A stretch of 64,000 bases of DNA, taken from NCBI GenBank assembly GCA_030407315.1, contig JALQPE010001962.1, forward strand, positions 62,001 to 126,000, written 5' to 3'. The DNA comes from Asparagopsis taxiformis. Lineage: Eukaryota > Rhodophyta > Florideophyceae > Bonnemaisoniales > Bonnemaisoniaceae. Position numbers and translations under genes: made by a program. The notes under the pieces were generated by a model. It was not told where the DNA came from. It ran no database searches and worked only from the letters and a program-made list of their open reading frames with translations. This document shows positions 42,132 through 54,573 of this stretch, piece by piece (position 1 is the stretch's first letter; each line of letters opens with the position of its first letter).

Positions 42132-45100
42132 ATGGAGAGCATTTCATCCGGCATTCGCATTGAAAAGCTGGACTACTCCAACTTCCACTCATGGAAGCAA
42201 AAGATGGAGCTCATCCTCGGACACCGCGAGGTGGACGAAATGATCGACCTGACCTACGTCCTCCACGCCCTGCAGACCAGGAAGCACTGTCCAAGTGGCT
42301 TCGCAAAGATAAGACTGCTCGGATGACCATTGGGATCACGTTGTCTGATGAGATGCTCAAGAACATCTCACACACCACTACTGCTCTGGAAATGTGGCAG
42401 GAGATCTGTAACGTGCACCAAAGGCACACTCTCCTAAACAAACTAGCTGCAAGGCGTGATTTCTATACTGCCACTATGAAGCCCGGTGAACAGATGCTCG
42501 TCTACATTAATCGTGTTCGACAGATGGCCTCGGTCCTCAGCTCTATGGGCGTGATCATCGACGACAAGGAAATGGCTATGGCCGTCCTCAATGGCCTTCC
42601 TTCTTCCTTCCAGACACTCATTACTGCTCTTGATGCTATAGGTGATGAGGATCCTACATTCACCTTCGACAAAGTCCGAAGTCTCCTTCTTCAGGAGGAA
42701 CGTAGAGCTTCTATTCTGAAACCTGGAAGCTCTTCTTCTGACTCGGCTGCATTATTATCCAGGTCTGGGAAACAGCCCGGCAGTAACCGAAAGAAATGCA
42801 CTCATTGCGGTCGTACCAACCACACTGAACCGTATTGTTGGCAAAAGTATGGCCGTCCATCCCGCTCTCGGCCTGCACGGTCTAAACCTTCTGCCATGGT
42901 TACTCTCACCGATTCAGAAGGCAATCATCCATCAAACTCTGTTTCCGCGTCTACTTTCCATAATGATGAAGAGAAAGAGTATGTTTGCCTCATGTCAAAT
43001 ACTCCTGGATCTCTTCATACATCAACTTGGTACATAGACTCTGCTGCCACCTCTCACATGACCTTCGATCGCTCCATGTTTGTTTCCTATAAGGAAATAA
43101 CACCGTTCTCCGTAACTCTGGGAGATAAGTCTACCTCAATGGCAGTCGGCCGTGGTGATGTTCGTTTAATGATCTCTCTATATGGGGAAATAAAACAGTG
43201 CATACTTCGTGACGTCCTCCACGTTCCCTCTTTTGTATTTTCTCTCATCTCCGTCAGCACCCTCACTACTCGAGGCATATCGGTGCAGTTCAATAACAAT
43301 ACAGTCATCCTGACTCAGAACAACAAACCGATAGCCACTGGACGGAGAAGCAAGGGACTCTATGCCATTGATCTCTTCTCGTCAGAGGCCCCAAAAGACC
43401 ATGTGCAGCAAACAGCCTGTGTGGCCTCGCTACAGCTCTGGCACGAGCGGCTCGGGCATGTCAACAAGTCCGGTATCTCACGAATGGAACAGCTATCTGC
43501 CGTGAAGGGCCTCCGAATCAAATCTCAGAAATCAGATGCAGGTGCCCCATGTGAAGGATGCATAACCGGCAAAATGCCCCGAGCAGCTATTCCAAAGCTC
43601 TCCGAAACGAGAGCATCTGAGCTACTCGAGTTGGTTCACACAGATCTGGCAGGGCCGATGGAAGTACTCTCGAAAGGGGGAGCTCGATACTTTGTGACAT
43701 TCATCGATGACAAGTCCCGATGGCTAACGGTATACCCTCTTCACCGTAAGTCCGACTGCTTCGACTCCTTCCAGAGATTCCTGCGCATTGCTGAAACGCA
43801 AACTGGTTGTAAACTCCGCCAACTACGCTCGGATGGAGGGGGAGAGTTCTTCTCAAACGACTTTACCTCCTTCCTCGACAGCAAAGGAATCAAACGTCAG
43901 ACCACCTGTGCATACACTCCGCAACAGAATGGTGTGGCAGAGAGAATGAACAGAACCCTCAAAGATCAAATTCGTGCCATGCTCCATCACAGCAACACCC
44001 CATTCGAGTTCTGGGCAGAAGCACTCTCCTGTGCTGCCTACATTCGTAACCGTGTCACCAGCCGCTCCCTGCCAACTGGAAATACTCCGTATGAGATCTG
44101 GTATGGTAGGAAACCGAGTATTGCTCATATGCGAACGTTCGGAAGTAGATGCTGGTACAAAACGCCTGATAAACTTCTTCAGACCCTTGATTTGCGGGCA
44201 AAGGAAGCAATTATGCTTGGATACGCAAGCTCCCAGAAAGCCTACAAACTATGGGACACAGCAAATGAAAAGGTCGTTGTGTCGCGAGACGTAGTGTTCG
44301 ACGAGCTGCAGAAGAAGCGTTTACCATCTTCTGATACAGACTACAACAGCGTTGATGCTGCTCCTGAGTCCAATACTGAGCCATGGGATGGAGACAGCAA
44401 GTCTGGTCTCTCTACCAAACAGGATACTCCTCCTTCATCCCATTCGGACTCTGACTCTGACACCAACGCTCCACAACCTCAATCTCCTCCACCAACTCCC
44501 TCAGCATCTACTGATGAGTCTCTCCTTAACGCTCCGCGTAAATCTTCTCGATCTCGTAAACCTCCGGGTGAGTGGTGGAAAACAACTGCCCTTGTCTCCA
44601 CTACTGCTGATACCACTCCGGAACATCTTCTTACCTTCACTGAGGTGACCAAGGGGGAGGAGAAAGATCTCTGGATTGAGGCCATTCAGTCCGAGATGGA
44701 TTCCCTCGAAGCAAATGGCACCTGGATTCTGGTCCCCCGCAGTGAAGCTCTCAACCTCCTCACTTCGAAGTGGGTCTTCAAACGCAAAGATGTTGTGAGT
44801 GAAACTGGTGAGCACTCGATCAAACACAAAGCTCGACTCGTAACTCGAGGATTCCAGCAGAAGTACGGCATCGACTACTCCGAGACTTATGCCCCCGTTG
44901 TCCAGTTCTGTAGTCTTCGCATGTTCTTTGCGCTCACTGTCCACCACGATTTGCACTGCGACCAAATGGAGGTCAAAACAGCCTTTCTCTACGGAGATCT
45001 CGAGCAGGACATCTTCATGGAGCAGCCGGAGGGATTCATCGACTCGAAGCATCCAGACCATGTCTGCAAACTGCAAAAGGCTCTATACGGACTCAAACAA

Positions 45101-46213
45101 GCTCCGAGGCAGTGGCATGCTAAGATCGATGACTTTCTCATTTCACAGCTCGACTTCCAGAGCTCTCCGTACGATCCATGTTTCTACGTCAGGTATTGTG
45201 ACGACTCTATGATCATCATTGCACTATACGTCGACGATATTCTTCTTGCTTCAAGCAGTAGAGATATGTTGGATGAGCTGAAAGCAGATTTCAGTAAGCG
45301 TTTCGAGATGAAGGATTGTGGTAGAGCTCGGGTATGTCTTGGCCTGGAGATTGCGCGCAACACCTCGAAAGGACAGCTACACTTGAATCAGTCCCGCTAC
45401 GCTGAGAAGGTATTGGAACGGTTTGGAATGGAAAACGCAAGTCCCGTTGTTACGCCAATGCAAGCTCAGATCTCCGTCGCGGATACCGAAACTGAGCCCA
45501 TCGACTCTACGCTCTATCGCAGAGCAATTGGCAGCCTGATGTACCTAGCGGTGGGAACTCGCCCTGACATCGCATTTGCCGTTGGGAGACTTGCACAGTT
45601 CGTTGAGGCCCCGACAAAAGCTCTGTGGGTAGCCGTTAAACGTGTCCTGCGCTACATCGCTGGTACACGGGACTTTGGCGTGATGTACAGAGCTACAGCA
45701 ACACTTGCACCAGTCGGGTACAGCGACTCGGACTGGGGCGGTTGTACTATCAACCGGAAGTCGACCAGTGGCTATGTCTTCAAGATGGCTGGAGGAGCGG
45801 TGAGCTGGAAGTCTCGTAAGCAAGGCTGTGTAGCCCAGTCTTCCTCAGAAGCCGAATACATGGCTCTCAGTGCAGCAGTGAAGGAGGCAATCTGGCTGAG
45901 AAACATCGTTGGTTTCAGCAGCAGCACAAATCCTGCAGATCCTATCCTCATCAATGTGGATAATCAAGGATCTATCAAAATGGCTAGGAACGATGCTTCT
46001 GGAACCCGCACAAAGCATATCGACATTCGGTACCACTTTGTCCGCGATTGCCTCCTCGAAGGGATGTTCGATATCGACTACTGTCCAACATCCGATATGG
46101 TAGCGGATGTCCTCACTAAGCCTCTGCAAAGGATTCAGTTCGTCAAGCTTCGTGAACTTATGGGGGTAACTACCAAATCATTAATCGAGAAGGTCAAAGA
46201 GGGGGAGTGTTGA
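42132..46213 (+). pseudogene. Copia B gag-pol; gag frameshift and RT catalytic Asp replaced
   Basis: Starts at ATG 42132 (MESISSGIRIEKLDYSNF). It changes frame near 42246, where copia C has one more base, and then runs open from 42191 to 46213 (1340 codons). In that long frame: zinc knuckle at about residue 203; protease YIDSAATSHM at about 280; integrase HHCC and D-D-E core at about 480-600; RT from about 850; YVDDILLAS at about 1013; RNase H at the end. At 44969-44971 the motif is MEVKTAFL, Glu in place of the first catalytic Asp (Asp in A and C), expected to cripple the RT. The stop falls in the 3' LTR. Confidence 0.9.
46196..46207 (+). promoter_or_regulatory. Polypurine tract (copia B)
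   Basis: AAAGAGGGGGAG immediately before the 3' LTR: the expected plus-strand primer. Confidence 0.85.
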
Positions 46214-46695
46214 AGCACTGGAATTGGCCCTGAGGGGCTCAATTACGTGAGAAAACTTTGACCCTCGATTTCTCCTAGAAGGAGTGCTCTAGGCGCTCCG
46301 AAACCTATCTCATCGTGTTCAGCGTGCCCGAATTAGTCGGGTAGCAACTTCTCCGAAGCTTCTACGACCTTTCTTCATGGAGATAATAGCGTCTGAAGTT
46401 TCAATTTGTTTGTCATAGTTTCAATTAGTAATTAGAAATGCCAGGATGGGTTGCCATCATGGCAGAGGGAAAATGTTATGATAAGTGTACACGTGTGGGT
46501 GATATGATTGAGAAGCCCACGTGTACCAGATTGGCAGCGGGTGCTTGCTAGGACAGACTGTCAGTGACAGTCTGTCTGGAGCAGCCATGAACAGGCTGTC
46601 CTTAGCACCGCCGACGCACCTCGGCGAGAATACAAATTATGTAGTGAGCTCGCAGATTCAATAAACGCTCGGTAAGCGACCAATTCGTCTCAACA
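46208..46695 (+). repeat. 3' LTR of copia B
   Basis: 488 bp, ends CTCAACA, followed by CTAAT. AATAAA near 46660. Confidence 0.93.
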
Positions 46696-46724
46696 CTAAT
46701 GAATGAATATTGGATCAACAGCAA

Positions 46725-47330
46725 CAGTCAGACTCAAAACCAACATTCCCTCGCTGCTTACTTTCAAAACTCGCACACTTACCTTACCCGTTCCATCCTG
46801 CACACAATACAAACCATAAGTCATGTAATCGTGTAGCCAATAAAATTAGTCAGCATTCCGCATCTTCGCACAACCGGACTGGGCGCCCAGTGTGACTTAC
46901 CTTCTGTCATCACTATTCCTCCATCACCTACGCAACATCGGAATCAATCGCAACAGTCAGATTGAAAAGCAACGTTTCCCTTGCTACATACCCTGAGAAC
47001 TCGCGAATGTACCTCTCATCCATCCTACACACAATACAAACCATGATCCAAAAACCTTTCAATGAATAATCAAAGTCAGCAGTCCATATCTTCGCAAAAC
47101 AAGTCTTGGTGCTCAGTGAAACTTACCTTCCGTCATCAACATTCCTGCATCATCTACACAACATCGGAATCAACCACAACAGTCAGACTCTAAACCAACC
47201 TTCCCTCGCAGCATACTTTCATAACTTCACGTACCTCTCTTCCATCCTCCGCTCAATACACACCATGAGTCAACATGCTTCCAAGGAAAAATATCGCATA
47301 AACGGAAATAGTCAGACTCAAACTCCACGC
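46725..47330 (+). repeat. 227-bp minisatellite of X2, part right of copia B
   Basis: CAGTCAG boxes at about 46725, 46954, 47180 and 47310, spaced 226-229 with a short last unit. Inverted copy at 4060-4682. Confidence 0.75.
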
Positions 47331-47335
47331 TTCCC

Positions 47336-47459
47336 TTTGACCGCCTTTGCTTTGTTTAGTGTAGAGGATGGAACGAAGGTACGTGCGCAAATCTTGATCA
47401 AGATTCGCGCACGTAACTTCATTCCATCCTCTACACTGAACAAAGCAAAGGCGGTCAAA
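47336..47459. repeat. 124-bp foldback palindrome (X2 copy)
   Basis: Arms TTTGACCGCCTTTGC … GCAAAGGCGGTCAAA meeting at ATCTTGATCAAGAT; about four mismatches. Inverted copy at 3926-4049. Confidence 0.87.
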
Positions 47460-47989
47460 GAATCTCAGTCGGTGATGAGGGCGGAGTGGAGCCTGCGGCG
47501 TCGACCGGACAGCTTTCTGCGTCCGCTTAAGTCTTGCTGTGCATACTCGAAATCATCGCCGGCAGTGAGATTGAGTATGGCCCAAGCCATGGTCTCTGAT
47601 TCCCCGAACAATGAGATCCGGATCGAGAACAACGAATATAAACATATAATCATATATATGAGAATCCATTTGCTTTCCTTACATGATCTGTGGCATATCC
47701 GCTGTAAAGCACATTCAGATTCCACGAAGTTTGGAAATAAAAAAGTTTATTATTACAAATGAATTAATTGAAAATTCATCTCCCAGGGCAGTCGTTCGTC
47801 CTTCCATGCACACGTTGCCAGCACGCAATGTGATGTAACAGTTGGAAATGATTGAACTCTCGGTTAAATTCCACCGTTGGGATGTCAGCTGGAGTGAGCA
47901 CAAAACTACTACCCACAAAACTACGAACGAACACGTTACATTCCAAGTCTCGAAAGCACCACAAAAATAAAATTGGTCGCATCTGGACG
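47460..47989. other. Upstream region of the X2 transposase; no gene seen
   Basis: Mirror of 3400-3925, with the AT-only run near 47650. No plausible gene. Confidence 0.4.
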
Positions 47990-48028
47990 GCACAGTCTCC
48001 CCTGTTCAGCTCGCAGCGTCAAAACTCG

Positions 48029-50935
48029 ACATGCGACCATGATTCCCGCGCTGCATGAGCGAACCCTACCGCTCCCCAGACCCAGAGCCTCTGGTCGTGC
48101 TTCCTCCAGCGACTCACCCTATGACGCTCCACTGCCACCAACCTCAACCCCCTCCCGCGCAGACCTCCTCGTGCAATCCCTCGCCGCCAGTCTCACAACC
48201 CTCGAGTACAAGGCCGGCGCTGGCCGCGTGAGCGAAGTCATCACCATCCTACAAGACCCCGCATTCTCCCTAGAAAAGTTCAACAGCGCCGTTCGCACCG
48301 TAGAAGAATGTCGCCACGTTACCGCTTCCATGGTCGAAACACATTTCCGCACCGAAGGTTACAAGAGCCACATCATTCCAGACAAAACTGGTAAGTACTC
48401 GGCACAGCTGTACCTCCGCGACCCAGTCGACATGCTCCGCAGGCAGTTAGCACTGGCTAACGACCAAAATACTCTCTTCCACCCCTCCCCACAGACCGCC
48501 CCAGACGGCACCGCAATATTTTCTCATCCCCTACACACAGAATTCGCGAAAACGCTGCACCAGGTTACTAGACAGCGCGTGCAGCTCTCGGAAGATCCAC
48601 AGGTCGTATGGGCAGAGGGAACTGATCCCACCCTTCCTCCTTTGCCGGCCTCCTCCAAGTGTACTCCGACAAGAGCAGCACAAGCCTCAAGAGCTCCGCA
48701 ATCGTCGCATACCCCATACACGTCACACTGCTCAACTTCTCCGCCCCCCTCCGTCGCCACTGCATCCGTACCGGCCTCACCATCGTCGGGTATCTTCCGT
48801 ACATTGTTAACCCTTCGTCCAACGCCTTGTTCGGTGATGAAATGCCGACAACCTCTAGTTCTGCTAGTCGCGCTCGCAAAATTGATATTCTTCATAAAGC
48901 ACTCGAAAAAGTGTTTTCGTCCCTATCCACCGCGTTCTCTTCCGGGTTCCCCTGCACAGACTCCACTGCAACTGCCCGCCAATGCTTTCCCATCCTAGCC
49001 AATTATTGCTGCGACTTTCCAGAGGCCAAAGAGCTGTCATGCACTCGCAACAGCACTACCACCACACATCCCTGCCACCGCTGCTACATCCCCGCCACTC
49101 AACTTGAATCCAGCGCGCCACACCAGCCCCGCTCCCTCGATGATACACGCTCTGCACGCCAAGAGAGCGCTCAGGAGCATACAACTGCTCCGCTCGAAGC
49201 TCTCTCCCTCCTCGAACAACACTCTGTCCTCGAATCGACCGCTCTTTTACCCACCAACAGTCCCCTAGACCCCTACAACATTTTCTCCTTCGAGCCTCTG
49301 CACAATCTCCACCTCGGCATCTCAAAGCTCATCAAACAGTGCATTGTCCACCGCCTCAGCTCCCCAGACCTCACCACCACCACTGCCTCCCATTCCGGGA
49401 CACCTCGCACCTTCAAGAAGGTGAAAAAATCCATCCTCGCCGGCTCAAACAGCATTCTGTCCGCTATCGAACGCGACTACTACATCACCGGTCTTCATGT
49501 CGACTTCTCCAAGGGTGAGAAGGGCACCAATTTGAACAGCCTCTTCACGGAGGACGGCATACGCGGCATGCTCGCAGCCAAAGACTATCACCATGTCGAC
49601 ATGGTGTTCCCTTTCATCGCAGCATTCATTGACACATGCTGTGACGAAGTAGATACAGCCCCCCTCACTTCCATCTGCACGCAATACTCTGACCTCGTCG
49701 CATGGGTCATGAAAAGCGGTCGCATCAAGCACTGGACTGCCGCCGAACTAGAAAGCCTCCAAAACTCCATTTCCTATTTCAAACAATCAATGCTCTCCAC
49801 CCTCGGCCCATTCCACACCACAGGTCTCAAAACTTTCAAGTTCCATCTCCTTGACCATCTTCCCGGTGACTTGCAGAGATATGGCGCCCTGGAACACATT
49901 GATGCAGGCCCCTACGAACACTCGCATCTTCTGTTCAAACAGAGTTATAGGAAAACCTCTCGAAGGCGCTCCACAGCCATGGAAGAGACTATTCGCCACA
50001 TGGAATTCTCCTTGGCCACTCCAACTGGTCATACCCCATCGAACACATTGGGAAACGCACGCATGATATCGCCCACAGACGGTGCAGTACTCGTTCGCGA
50101 CGGATTCACCGTTGCACTGCACGACTTTGCCTCCCTGCTGCCCGATGCAACCCTCCTCGTTGCAGATATCGACGGACAGCCCGATCCTGCCACTCTTTTG
50201 CCCCTGCACAACTCCTCGTTCCCGTCTGGCACCATAACGCTATTCCAGCAACTCGGTGACACAGCTGCACAAGCGTTCCTCACCCTCGCTAGACTGCGCG
50301 CCACGGCAGAAGGCGCTCCAATACATGACATGGACATTTCCGTCACCGTGGTAAAGACCGCCTACGTCATGGGAGGGTACGTCCCAGATGCCGACGACTT
50401 TGACCCGCACAGTGGCATGCTTCGCCCCACAAACGTGTCGAGGCACAAGCAGCAGCGCGTCTTTGCAACTTCATCATTCGGCCCCGCAAAGAGATCGCAG
50501 TACTCCTTTGTCGTCATCTCCGGAACTGCCGATGACTACAGAACCATATGGGTAGGGCGCGTCCTGGCACTGGTACGCCTGCAGTCTCCAAACCTTTTTC
50601 AACCTGTAGAACTCGCTTTCGTTCAGTATATGACCTGCTTTGCCCCAAAAACCGCTGTGGAAAAATCACTTGGGTGCATTTGTTTAAAGTGGTCCACATG
50701 GGACCCGGACAACGGATCCGTTGACAGCAATGACACTGCATCCCACAGTGCAGGTGGTCCTTGATTTGACCTCATTCCTGCATCTACTATATCTGGCACC
50801 GTGCACATCGTACGAAGTAACTTTCCAGTCAAGCCATTTACGAAACAAATGCACTGGTCGGACCACCGTTTCTATCTCAACCGCTTCTACACCAACACTG
50901 ATTACCAGTTCACAGATGATAATGAAGAAGAATAA
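48029..50935 (+). pseudogene. CMC/Plavaka-like transposase, X2 copy, N-terminus scrambled
   Basis: Same protein as 307-3343. The N-terminal C2HC finger is lost: between 48020 and 48090 short pieces of the X0-type sequence occur in changed order (GCGACCATGATTCCC before GCGCTGCATGAGCGAAC), with a net loss of about 147 bases. A one-base loss near 48630 (ACCC versus ACCGC in X0) shifts the frame before the YSDKSSTS segment. The rest reads through PIHVTLLNF, GYLPYI, PCHRCYIP (about 49075), PLHNLHLGI (about 49300), LKTFKFHLLDHLPGD (about 49830) and YEHSHLLFKQSYRK. A TGA at 50762-50764 replaces a Trp codon kept in X0. The final stop is at 50933-50935. Lesions differ from those of X0, so each copy shows what the other lost. 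Confidence 0.75.
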
Positions 50936-51012
50936 ATCTAAATCGCAGCACTCCATTGATAATGTACTACATGATAAGCCTTCTAGCCAACGTCACATTT
51001 ACTGCACTAATT

Positions 51013-53293
51013 TCAACCATCCTCCATTACGCCAAAACCGTTATCAGTGGCTGCATGGCGCCGCTCCATGCCCCCATACTGTGGGGCATTGATTTCGACA
51101 TTCAGGTTTGCACTCAGGTGTCCAGCATATGGGTCAACGACGAAAAGTTCTGCGCCAATTAGTCCTTGCGCAATCACACAATCCATTACAGCACCGAGGT
51201 TTGACGTAATATGCGATTGAATCCAATCCTCGGACACTAGAACAAGTGATGAGCAGCGGTTTACATCATCAACGACATGAACAATTCCAGACCCCTCTCC
51301 GCTTTGCCACACTTCAACAGCCTCTCTCGTCACAGTACGGCTTGCAAACACATGCCGTGACTGTGCACTAGTCCGCTGTTCGCTCTCGACAACGTCCGTT
51401 TCTTCCCTTGCTTGCGAGCCTTGGAGACAAGACATGCAGTACACCACCATACCAACTAATTGCTGAAAAGCTACCCCCACATATTGACTGTACCGCCTTG
51501 TAAACTCCTTCTGCCGTGCACCTCCTTTCCCCTTCGGTTCATCCAAACACTCCACAGTAGTCACTAGCCAAGCATCCAGGCGCGCCAGCGTTAGTATGCT
51601 CGTCTCTATATCCATTACTTGTTCTGGTCGTATCGAATAACCCCTGAAGATGTACAGCACATTCACAGCTACTCGGTTGTTAAACCATGCATCACCATTC
51701 ACTTCCATTTCGAAGCTGTCAGGAACCATGCCTTTGCTATATCGCAGCTCTGAGAACGGTGCCGTTCGCCACCTCCCCATATCCAAATCACCGTTGCTTT
51801 CCCGTTTCAAAAGCTTCTCAGACGCTTCGCACTTTTGATCCTCTCGCTCGTCCATCTCAGCTCGCGTCGTCAGCATCGTGCATCTAGACATTAATTTCGT
51901 GTACCCCAGCGAACCGAACAATCTGTCCCTCGCATTACGCTTCCGTGCACTCATCACGTCGGACAGTTTCTGCGTCACCTTCACTTTCAATTCCTTGCTC
52001 CCCGCCACAGCCTCTTGACAGCACACACGCTGCTCCTCATCGGAAAACACATCACACCACGGACTTTGACGCAGTACGTGTCGCACCAAGTCATTCAGCA
52101 GATCACTCTCGTCCCTGTACGAAGGTGTATACCACTGCAGATTCTTGATGATATAGCCCGGAGGGGTAGCAATATATCCTACACCGTTTTCGCTCCAAAG
52201 TGTCCCTTCTACCGGCTCTACCTCGATGGTACGTCCAGTCCAACGTCTCTGCGTTTGTTCCGCTATAGGGTCCAGCTCCATAGTCTCGTTCTTGCACCAC
52301 TTTGTCAGGTTTTCCTCAACCGCCCTAAGAACTCCAAGGTATTTCACAGGAATGGCTTTCTGTATTTTCGACATACCGCCACCGTGATCACTGATTCTAC
52401 CTGTTCTCGCAATTGCAGTAAGGATGGCATTTTCCGCCTGCAGAGTCTTCACCTTAGCCTCCAACGCAACTATCTCCGTGGTGAGCGCCTTGTTTGCTAT
52501 GTCCTGGCTAAACACTTTTTTCCAGCTCCGCGATCTTCTTCTTCTGCGCATTGATGCGACTCGCCATTAAATCGATGGATTCCGGCGGATGCAACCTCTC
52601 TGCCCTCACCGTCCCCCCATCTCGCACGCTATCGGGATTATGATGTCCTCCATCGGCAATAGCCTGACGTCGCGGGGGCGTTACGCGCATATTTGGCACC
52701 AATGACAGTCTGTTGTGACGAGGCCCGCACTCCGGCTGCTCTCTCCCCTCAGTACCACCTGACCGCCGATGATAGTTGGCATCCTGTGAACGTTGCTCAG
52801 AAACAACATCCCTTGCCGCTATCCTCGGGTCCCTGACTGCATTACCTGCTGGGGCTGATGTACTCGGCATAGTTGGCGCAGTGGGGGTCACAGCCTCCAG
52901 TGTCTCGCGAACCCCCGGCTGGGACTCCGTCTGCAGCACCTCCGCATCTGCCAACCCGGGAGGAACTACCTTTGCCATAGCACTCTGCCGCAATTCCAAC
53001 ATGTTTTGAGCCACTATCATGTCATCATCATGATGTTCACTGTCCCTGCGAGCACGCTTGCCTCGGTCAAGCCCCATCTCTCTCCGCGCCGTTCCTCCTT
53101 CCTCACTTTCTCGCTGCAGATCCCCAGTTCTGTGCCGGTCCGTCTTGCGGCTACCGGTCCGCGGTTCAATGCTTCCGGTAGGCCCAGGCCGCTTCTTCGC
53201 ACGGGATTGTCGGGCACTCGATACAGCAGCTGCTGACCGGGTTTTCTGGAGGCCCGGAGGCTTTGGAGCTTTCTTCGCAATACGCGGCGGCAT
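51013..53293 (-). pseudogene. Coiled-coil protein of unknown function (X2), one frameshift
   Basis: Starts at ATG 53293; about 760 residues after one frame change. The N-terminus is basic and Pro-rich (PPRIAKKAPKPPG, SRAKKRPGPTG), like a DNA-binding or nuclear tail, then low complexity. A coiled coil runs across the break: the first frame ends …INAQKKKIAELEK and the second continues FSQDIANKALTTEIVALEAK. An A6 run at about 52515-52520 fits one inserted A, and removing it in thought restores the heptads. The C-terminal 450 residues (WFNNRVAVNVLYIFRGYSI, VGVAFQQLVGMVVYCM) are unrecognised. Converges with the transposase, with stops about 80 bases apart. Its C-terminus recurs at 2-229. It may be a second transposition protein, as CACTA-type elements often have one; that is a guess. 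Confidence 0.6.
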
Positions 53294-53476
53294 AATGAAG
53301 CTTTCTCCGAAGCGATGGAACGATTGAGTTGCACGAGATACAAAAAAGATTGCTGTATAGTGTCGGTAACCACAACGTTCTGCGATGAACGTTCAGGTCA
53401 AGTCAAGTACCGGAGAATACGCCAACAGTCCAGATTGTATACGGTACGTAGTCATCAACAGTATTTAATGAGGTAC

Positions 53477-54326
53477 AATTACAGCTGTCGAGCTAGGCTG
53501 CGAGCACCCCTATGTCCGGAAGACGTCCTGATTTGAATTAAAATTTGGGCTATTCTCAAAAACATGCACATGTGAACATGTTTTTGAGATGGGGGTGTGC
53601 CGTACGGCACAATGTTGCGAATAATTGAGTCGCAGCAACAGAAGCACTCAATCTCGAGAATATCCTGTGAAAATCTCGATGAAGGAGTCCTCTAGGAGCC
53701 TTGAAATATGGCTCATCGTGTTCCTCGTTGAAAAACGGTTGAAGCACTCACTGTAATAGGCCCTGAGGGGCTCAGTTACGTGAGAAAACTTTAACCCTCG
53801 ATTTCTCCTAGAAGGAGTGCTCTAGGCGCTCCGAAACCTATCTCATCATGTTCAGCGTGCCCGAAGTAGTCGGGTAGCAACTTCTCCGAAGCTTCTATGA
53901 CCTTTCTTCACGGAGATAACAGCGTCTGAAGTTTCAATTTGTTTGTCATAGTTTCAATTAGTAATTAGAAATGCCAGGATGGGTTGCCATCATGGCAGAG
54001 GGAAAATGTTATGATAAGTGTACACGTGTGGGTGATATGATTGAGAAGCCCACGTGTACCAGATTGGCAGCGGGTGCTTGCTAGGACAGACTGTCAGTGA
54101 CAGTCTGTCTGGAGCAGCCATGAACAGGCTGTCCTTAGCACCGCCGACGCACCTCGGCGAGAATACAAATAATGTAGTGAGCTCGCAGATTCAATAAACG
54201 CTCGGTAAGCGACAATTTCGTTCCAACACACAATCGACCCACTGAAATCGATGTTTTTTGCAATATCTTTTCTGCCCTGAATTGTATAATTTCTGGGCTG
54301 GACAGCAATGCAACTGAGCTGGACAT
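53477..54326 (-). repeat. Inverted repeat L left of the methyltransferase module (split by a solo LTR)
   Basis: 53477-53612 plus 54234-54326 is the inverse of 59428-59664 (R) and, over most of its length, of 58107-58290 (M). Contains a CTCAAAAACATG…CATGTTTTTGAG stem and the perfect palindrome GTGCCGTACGGCAC, into which the LTR inserted. Confidence 0.85.
53613..54228 (+). repeat. Solo LTR, 616 bp, with CACAA target duplication
   Basis: TGTTGCGAAT…TTCCAACA flanked by CACAA (53608-53612 and 54229-54233), so it is complete. The right 490 bases match the copia B/C LTR. The left 120 bases resemble the start of the same LTR in diverged form (GAAGGAGTCCTCTAGGAGCC versus GAAGGAGTGCTCTAGGCGCT), so the LTR carries a partial internal duplication. 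No internal retrotransposon sequence remains. Confidence 0.9.
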
Positions 54327-54573
54327 CCACCGGGCGTCCATTTCAACTTGGTCGTGTATTTTGCATCTGCACGCATAACAGCATGCAAGCAGTCAGGTTC
54401 ACTGCTCGGACGAAGTGCACCTGGAGTGTGAACGATTGGTTTTTGACAGGTGAGTACTGCCGAATAGGTTTCACCCTGGACTAATGGTGGCTGGACATGC
54501 TGCATTATATGATATACTTCAACTCTGGAACGCAGCTTTATTTGTAGTCGAAATGAAAACATCTTTCGTGAAC

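Larger units (their letters stand above)
40282..46695 (+). mobile_element. Copia B: structurally complete Ty1/copia element, 6.4 kb
   Basis: Bounded by the 5-bp duplication CTAAT (40277-40281 and 46696-46700). Two 488-bp LTRs (TGTTGA…TCAACA) differ at only two positions that I noticed, so the insertion is young. Half-tRNA primer site, spliced zinc-finger ORF, gag-pol and polypurine tract are all present. It is not autonomous: gag has the frameshift shared with copia A, and the first catalytic Asp of the RT is Glu. Confidence 0.92.
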
